Shown: one piece after another, positions 59,901-64,000 of the stretch | Layout: every line of letters begins with the position of its first letter | How positions within the stretch are numbered: position 1 is the first letter of the stretch | Source of the DNA: Rhynochetos jubatus | Taxonomy: Eukaryota > Chordata > Aves > Eurypygiformes > Rhynochetidae | Length of the DNA stretch: 64,000 nucleotides | NCBI GenBank assembly: GCA_027574665.1 | Contig: CM050676.1 | Span: forward strand, 5,880,157-5,944,156 | Direction: 5' to 3' | The notes under the pieces: model-generated | The model's database searches: none | What the model saw: the letters and a program-made list of their open reading frames with translations, nothing else | What the model was told of the DNA's origin: nothing | Translations under genes and position numbers: made by a program

Positions 59901-62900
59901 ATAAGGTCTTTTTGATTTCAGCTCAGGAATGTGAGTTCACACTTTAATAACTTTGTTCTTGCATTGGCTTTCACCAGGGCATCAGAGTGCCCTATAGATA
60001 CACCGGTCCCTGTTACCCTAGAAAGGGCACGCTGGGACACCAGAAATGGAGAAACTAGGCAAAAAATAGCAAAGGCCACACTTGTGTGGGGTGGATGTAA
60101 GCTGTGGCAAATCTGTGACAGACAGGTCTACTTCAGACCAAGTCGCTACGCTTCCTGTACGGTCCAGCAACAGTCACTTCCGGGACAACATTCACCTGAC
60201 CTATTTCTGGGTAAGTCACATCCTACAGCAACTCCCTCCATTAGGTGCCAAGGGAGCCTGGAGTAATTCATGTGAAGTCACTGCATTTTGCCAAATGGCT
60301 CCCACCACTGGTGCTTGCGTTCAAGTCTCCAGTTTTCAGCAGTTCCCAACGATGGATCTGCAGGAAGTGAGGTGCTCTGCAGGTCCCTGACACTTCAACA
60401 GGTGCTGCAAACCAACAGCTGGTAGGTCCTTACTCTCCAGTGACAGGAATTTACCAAGATTCCGTGACATGCAGCATCCAGAGGTATTTTCGTTAAGAAA
60501 TACCATGGAAAGGGTTTTTTTTTTTCCACAGTGTATGTGGTCTGAAGCTCAGTAAATCACTAAAAGCTAGGAATGAGGGGAGTTGTCTGTAAGACAGTAC
60601 AAACCCTCCTCTTCCAAAGTCACTGCAGTCCTCTGAAGCACCAAACACTGACTGCAGGGAGAAAGGAAGCCAGCCTGCCCAGCAGCTCCTCTGGCTGTGG
60701 CATATCCCAAACCCCAGTCTCGGACGGCATTTCAAAGTCTGTGCCTACACCACTCACAAGATGTCCTGGAAAGCTAGAGCAGAGTCAGCAGCAAAAGCAG
60801 GGTCCTCATGCATATCTCACTGACAATAAGCAATGGGGTCATGTTTACTGGTGCAAAAATATGTAAGCTAATTATATGATATGAACCTCTTTGCCCCTGG
60901 CTCTAGAGGAAAACACACCCTCAGAGTATCTGAGACTCTGAAAACACTGAGGGTGCTCAGTGCCTCACAAAGTCAAAGCCCTTTCCCACATTCGCACCCA
61001 CCACACCCAGGCAACAGGCAGAGTCAGAGAGGAGGAATGTTTCCGCTCTTAAGGCTTGCTTACGCAGAGAGGGACATAAACAACCTTCCTTGATTCTGGC
61101 ACTGGTCGTGAGGGTAAATTTGCACAACTCTGTTGTATCCTTTCTCATCAAGTAACAGGGGTAATATTTAAGATTCCTTGCAAAGCCCTGAGCTGTCTGC
61201 TCGTAAGGAAAATTCTGTGTAGGAAATAGGGATCATCTGACTGCAGGAAGAAGCTCATCATCCATGCCAAAATCTCAGGGCTGCCGAGATTTACACTCAG
61301 TCCTCCAAGAGGCCTTTGCACAGAGACAAACGCGAGGTCCCTGTGCAGCGGCCAAAGAGATGGGACACTTCTCACCTGCCATCCTGCCCTGAGGAGTGTG
61401 TGCGCCTCCTGCAGAAAGAAACCAGAATAGTAGAGTTTGTGGAGAGTTTTAAGGCAGAAATCCTACACTGCCCCCAAATGTAACTCCACACCCCATGAGG
61501 GAGATGTTCTATTTAGCAGCTGACACTTCTCCCAGCAACAATTAATCCCATCAAGGCTGTGTCTGCTTGCTCCCAGGAGAGATTTAATTAAAAACGGTCA
61601 TTAGCATTCCAGAGCATCAGGCAGCCTGCTGAGATCTGCAGCAAGGAATGGCAGCCACTTGACTCTAGTGGGAACAGGGGATGAATGCTGTCCTCACCTG
61701 TACCTGGGCTGCTCAGAGGTCTCCGAAGGCGATCGCTCAGGAACAGAGAGAGATGTTGAAGATAGTGTTGTGGCTATGGAGGCTGTGGTAGCTTCTTCAA
61801 AGGAAGGAGGTGTGCAGGGTAGCAGATCTGGCCTGCCTGCTGGCCCCGAGCAGAGGGCAGGAGAGATGCAGGAAGAAAAAGATCAGTAGGTCAAACGCCA
61901 TCACTTTACCTACACCAGCCCCGCGTGAGGGCTGTTCTACCATCCACCTGCACACTCCCACTGGAGACAGGTCACTTAAAACCACAAACCAGCAAGAAGT
62001 TTAGTTGAGTTCATGAACACAACAGCTTCTCCCAAGGCATCTCCAAGACAGAGCCAGTAAGCACCATTTCCAGCACGAGATGCTACAGGAAACATAACAC
62101 CAACGAGGACACCTCACTGGTTACCAAAGCTGGATTAAAGGTTTGGATCGCCAGAGATAAATATCCAGGCAAATTAAGAGATGAATCAAGTGCACACTGC
62201 TTTGTACGGGTAGAAATCTAACACCTATGTACTCGACAAGCCTGTCCTTCACCACTCGTCTGTAAATACAGCCCAGATGGAAGTTATGAAGAGGCAGCAC
62301 AGAATCAGGACGTTCATCTTTTTCCAAATGGCAAGGTCTTGCCCCTTATAACTGTCCCAACACTGTCAGTAGCCTCTTTCAGTTCCCAGTCCTCCCCCCG
62401 CCCCGCTTTTTTTTTTTCAAAGGACGGAAGAGTCAACTCTGTGATTCTTTTGAGCTGTGACTGCTGGTGCCAGTTGGCAGTGGCTGCCTTGCAGCAGTGA
62501 CGCAAGCGGCCACTTTTACTGCAGAACTATACAGTGCTGCGAAGAAGGGATTCGGTCTTCTCCAATGCAGAGGCGTTGCTTTCCCAATCAACTATCTGCT
62601 GGTGCTGTGACAAAACAAGATACTCTTACCTTCTCCCCTGTCCTGGTTAAGTTTAGCACCTGCAAAGCACAGCAAGACATGCAATGAAGAGCTACAAGAA
62701 GTCAGTGCACAGTGGGGAACTCAACAAGAACAGGGTAGGATCCTAAGGAATTGCTAGGAGAGAGGGTAATCACACAGCTATTAGCCACCAAGCGAGACCA
62801 TTACCTTCATCGTCAAGCGTGGGGTAACTCCTGGCTGCACGAAGATCATACTGTGTTTCGTCTTTTTCAGAGGGAAGCTGGCTGGCTGAAAATGCAGCTG

Positions 62901-63430
62901 TTGGACCAGCTGTCTTGACAGCTAGCAAGGCACTGCGCCCTTTCTTTGAGGGAGATGACTTCAGAGCTGGATGAGAAGAGTGAAAGAAGACAGAATTACC
63001 ACCAGCAGCTATTGTCACATCAAAGGCACTTTTCCCTTCACAGGGAGAGGCCTCTGTCCTCTGACACAAACACACACACACGTGCTTTGCAAGTGCCATC
63101 TCTGAAGGATGGAGCCTGTGTCAGGCTGCAGAAAGAGCTCCTGGGTGGGAGTCTGAGCAGCCCAAAGCAAGCCGTGACAACCTTGAGGGCTTTGCAGTTC
63201 CCCAACTTTGCTCTGTATTGCTTTGTGGAAAAGCCTGCTCAGACTCCAGCCCAGAAACTCTTCATGTGGACTGAAGCAACAAGATGCAGATAAGACTCTG
63301 CCTCTCCCACATCGCAAGGGCAACAGCTCTTGACTGGGTACTTACAGGAATTCTTTCGAAACACTGTGTTGGTCATGAATTTGAAGAATCTCTCTGCATA
63401 AAAGCTGGGTCTGTGTACTGACACTGTGTC
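53906..63430 (-). CDS. PIP5K1C: PIP5K1C, 3' part: last coding exons with talin-binding tail
   Basis: PIP5K1C (PIPKI-gamma) makes PI(4,5)P2 from PI4P at focal adhesions and synapses. Minus-strand exons in the window: 63346-63430, 62805-62966, 62630-62659, 61698-61836, 61376-61408, 58916-59020, 58507-58639, 54319-54402 and 53906-53908 (stop only); together 257 residues, all phases consistent. Seen: the end of the kinase domain ([20 protein letters not shown]), the [16 protein letters not shown] linker, [40 protein letters not shown], acidic [36 protein letters not shown], and the talin/AP-2-binding end [15 protein letters not shown] then SDEESDT. Catalytic and activation-loop exons lie beyond 64000. 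The final exon opens with TAA, so skipping the 84-nt exon 54319-54402 would end the protein at DIYF. Confidence 0.96.
54403..58506 (-). other. PIP5K1C: PIP5K1C intron before the talin-binding exon
   Basis: 4.1 kb without a supportable exon on either strand. It is less GC-rich than the left half of the window. An A-rich tract lies nearby at 54478-54520, inside the preceding 100 bases of the intron. Confidence 0.65.
59021..61375 (-). other. PIP5K1C: PIP5K1C intron
   Basis: 2.35 kb with no exon matching the protein between the HSSGQDG exon (61376-61408) and the EELQQI exon (58916-59020). A short T-run lies near 60517-60528. No gene seen. Confidence 0.6.
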
Positions 63431-64000
63431 CTACAAAGGCAAGAAGCAATTGTTTAATTTTAAAATTATCCCTCAAGGCAGAATTTCTATAACAACCAAT
63501 GCAGTCTTTTTTATTCCAACATTTAGCACTGATAGAGCCTTAAAATGGAAAGTCTTAACTGAAATGATCTGATTAATGCTATAAATAGGCCTGAAGCACT
63601 GCCTTTGATTTGATTGCATTTGATTATATTCTTGCTGTAATTTTATAATGGATTTTGGTGATTTTATTCCTTTGTAGACTTCCTGGATTTTTCAAATATT
63701 GGCCTGATTACATACATGAAATCTCCTCTGGCTCTGCTGGCTGACATTCAAAGCACACCATGGACAACAAAATTCAGCTGAGGTTCTCCATACAATTCAA
63801 ACGTTTTGCACTTTTTGTTTAAAACAGTAAAACTGAAGCTGTCTCCTGCTGCTGCTGTTTGGCTGCGCTGCCATGACTCGTCATCTACATGTTTCCTTTG
63901 CCATCTTATTTAAGGGAAGCTAGGATATGCAATGCTGAAAAATGGTTTCCACATCCAAGGTTGCTATTTCATAAACATGCACCTGGCTACTGCAGGAGAC
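63431..64000 (-). other. PIP5K1C: PIP5K1C intron, window edge
   Basis: 570 bases of AT-rich intronic sequence upstream of the exon that begins at 63430. Nothing else seen. Confidence 0.6.

Overview
The window is vertebrate nuclear DNA from a GC-rich, gene-dense chromosome, almost certainly a bird microchromosome. The evidence is short introns with GT/AG borders, CpG-island promoters, a CR1 LINE fragment, a class II (ERVK-type) endogenous retroviral LTR pair and a MIR-like CORE-SINE relic. The gene order and orientation FZR1(+) - MFSD12(-) - HMG20B(+) - GIPC3(+) - TBXA2R(-) - CACTIN(-) - PIP5K1C(-) match what I recall of human 19p13.3, which in chicken corresponds to chromosome 28. The exact species cannot be read from the sequence. 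Exon borders below were set by hand from splice sites, reading phase and recalled mammalian orthologues; for every complete gene the exon lengths sum to a multiple of three.

Layout. 1-2102: last four coding exons of FZR1, followed by a 2-2.8 kb 3'UTR. 6.3-9.4 kb, minus strand: a gene absent from the human interval, a GRAM-domain protein of the GRAMD2 type, with a CR1 fragment splitting its GRAM exon and one lost splice donor. 9.4-12.5 kb: no assignable gene, a (CA)n/C-rich tract and a 20-bp minisatellite. 12.5-13.0 kb: an unassigned CpG island. 13.5-23.3 kb, minus: complete MFSD12, with a long repeat array in intron 1. 24.2-32.1 kb, plus: HMG20B, with an inverted ERVK LTR pair in its penultimate intron. 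32.6-35.3 kb, plus: GIPC3, meeting TBXA2R (35.4-37.1 kb, minus) tail to tail. 37.1-44.0 kb: intergenic, with a strong CpG island at 40.2-41.4 kb. 44.0-49.5 kb, minus: complete CACTIN. 49.6-64 kb, minus: 3'UTR and last exons of PIP5K1C.

The genes are independent housekeeping, signalling and trafficking loci rather than one pathway: cell-cycle ubiquitylation (FZR1), lysosomal/melanosomal transport (MFSD12), LSD1-CoREST chromatin (HMG20B), myosin VI adaptor (GIPC3), thromboxane receptor (TBXA2R), splicing (CACTIN) and focal-adhesion/synaptic PI(4,5)P2 synthesis (PIP5K1C). The least expected items are the CR1-interrupted GRAM gene, the inverted retroviral LTRs in HMG20B, and the PIP5K1C tail, where a 28-codon talin-binding cassette and a 30-nt microexon can be read directly.
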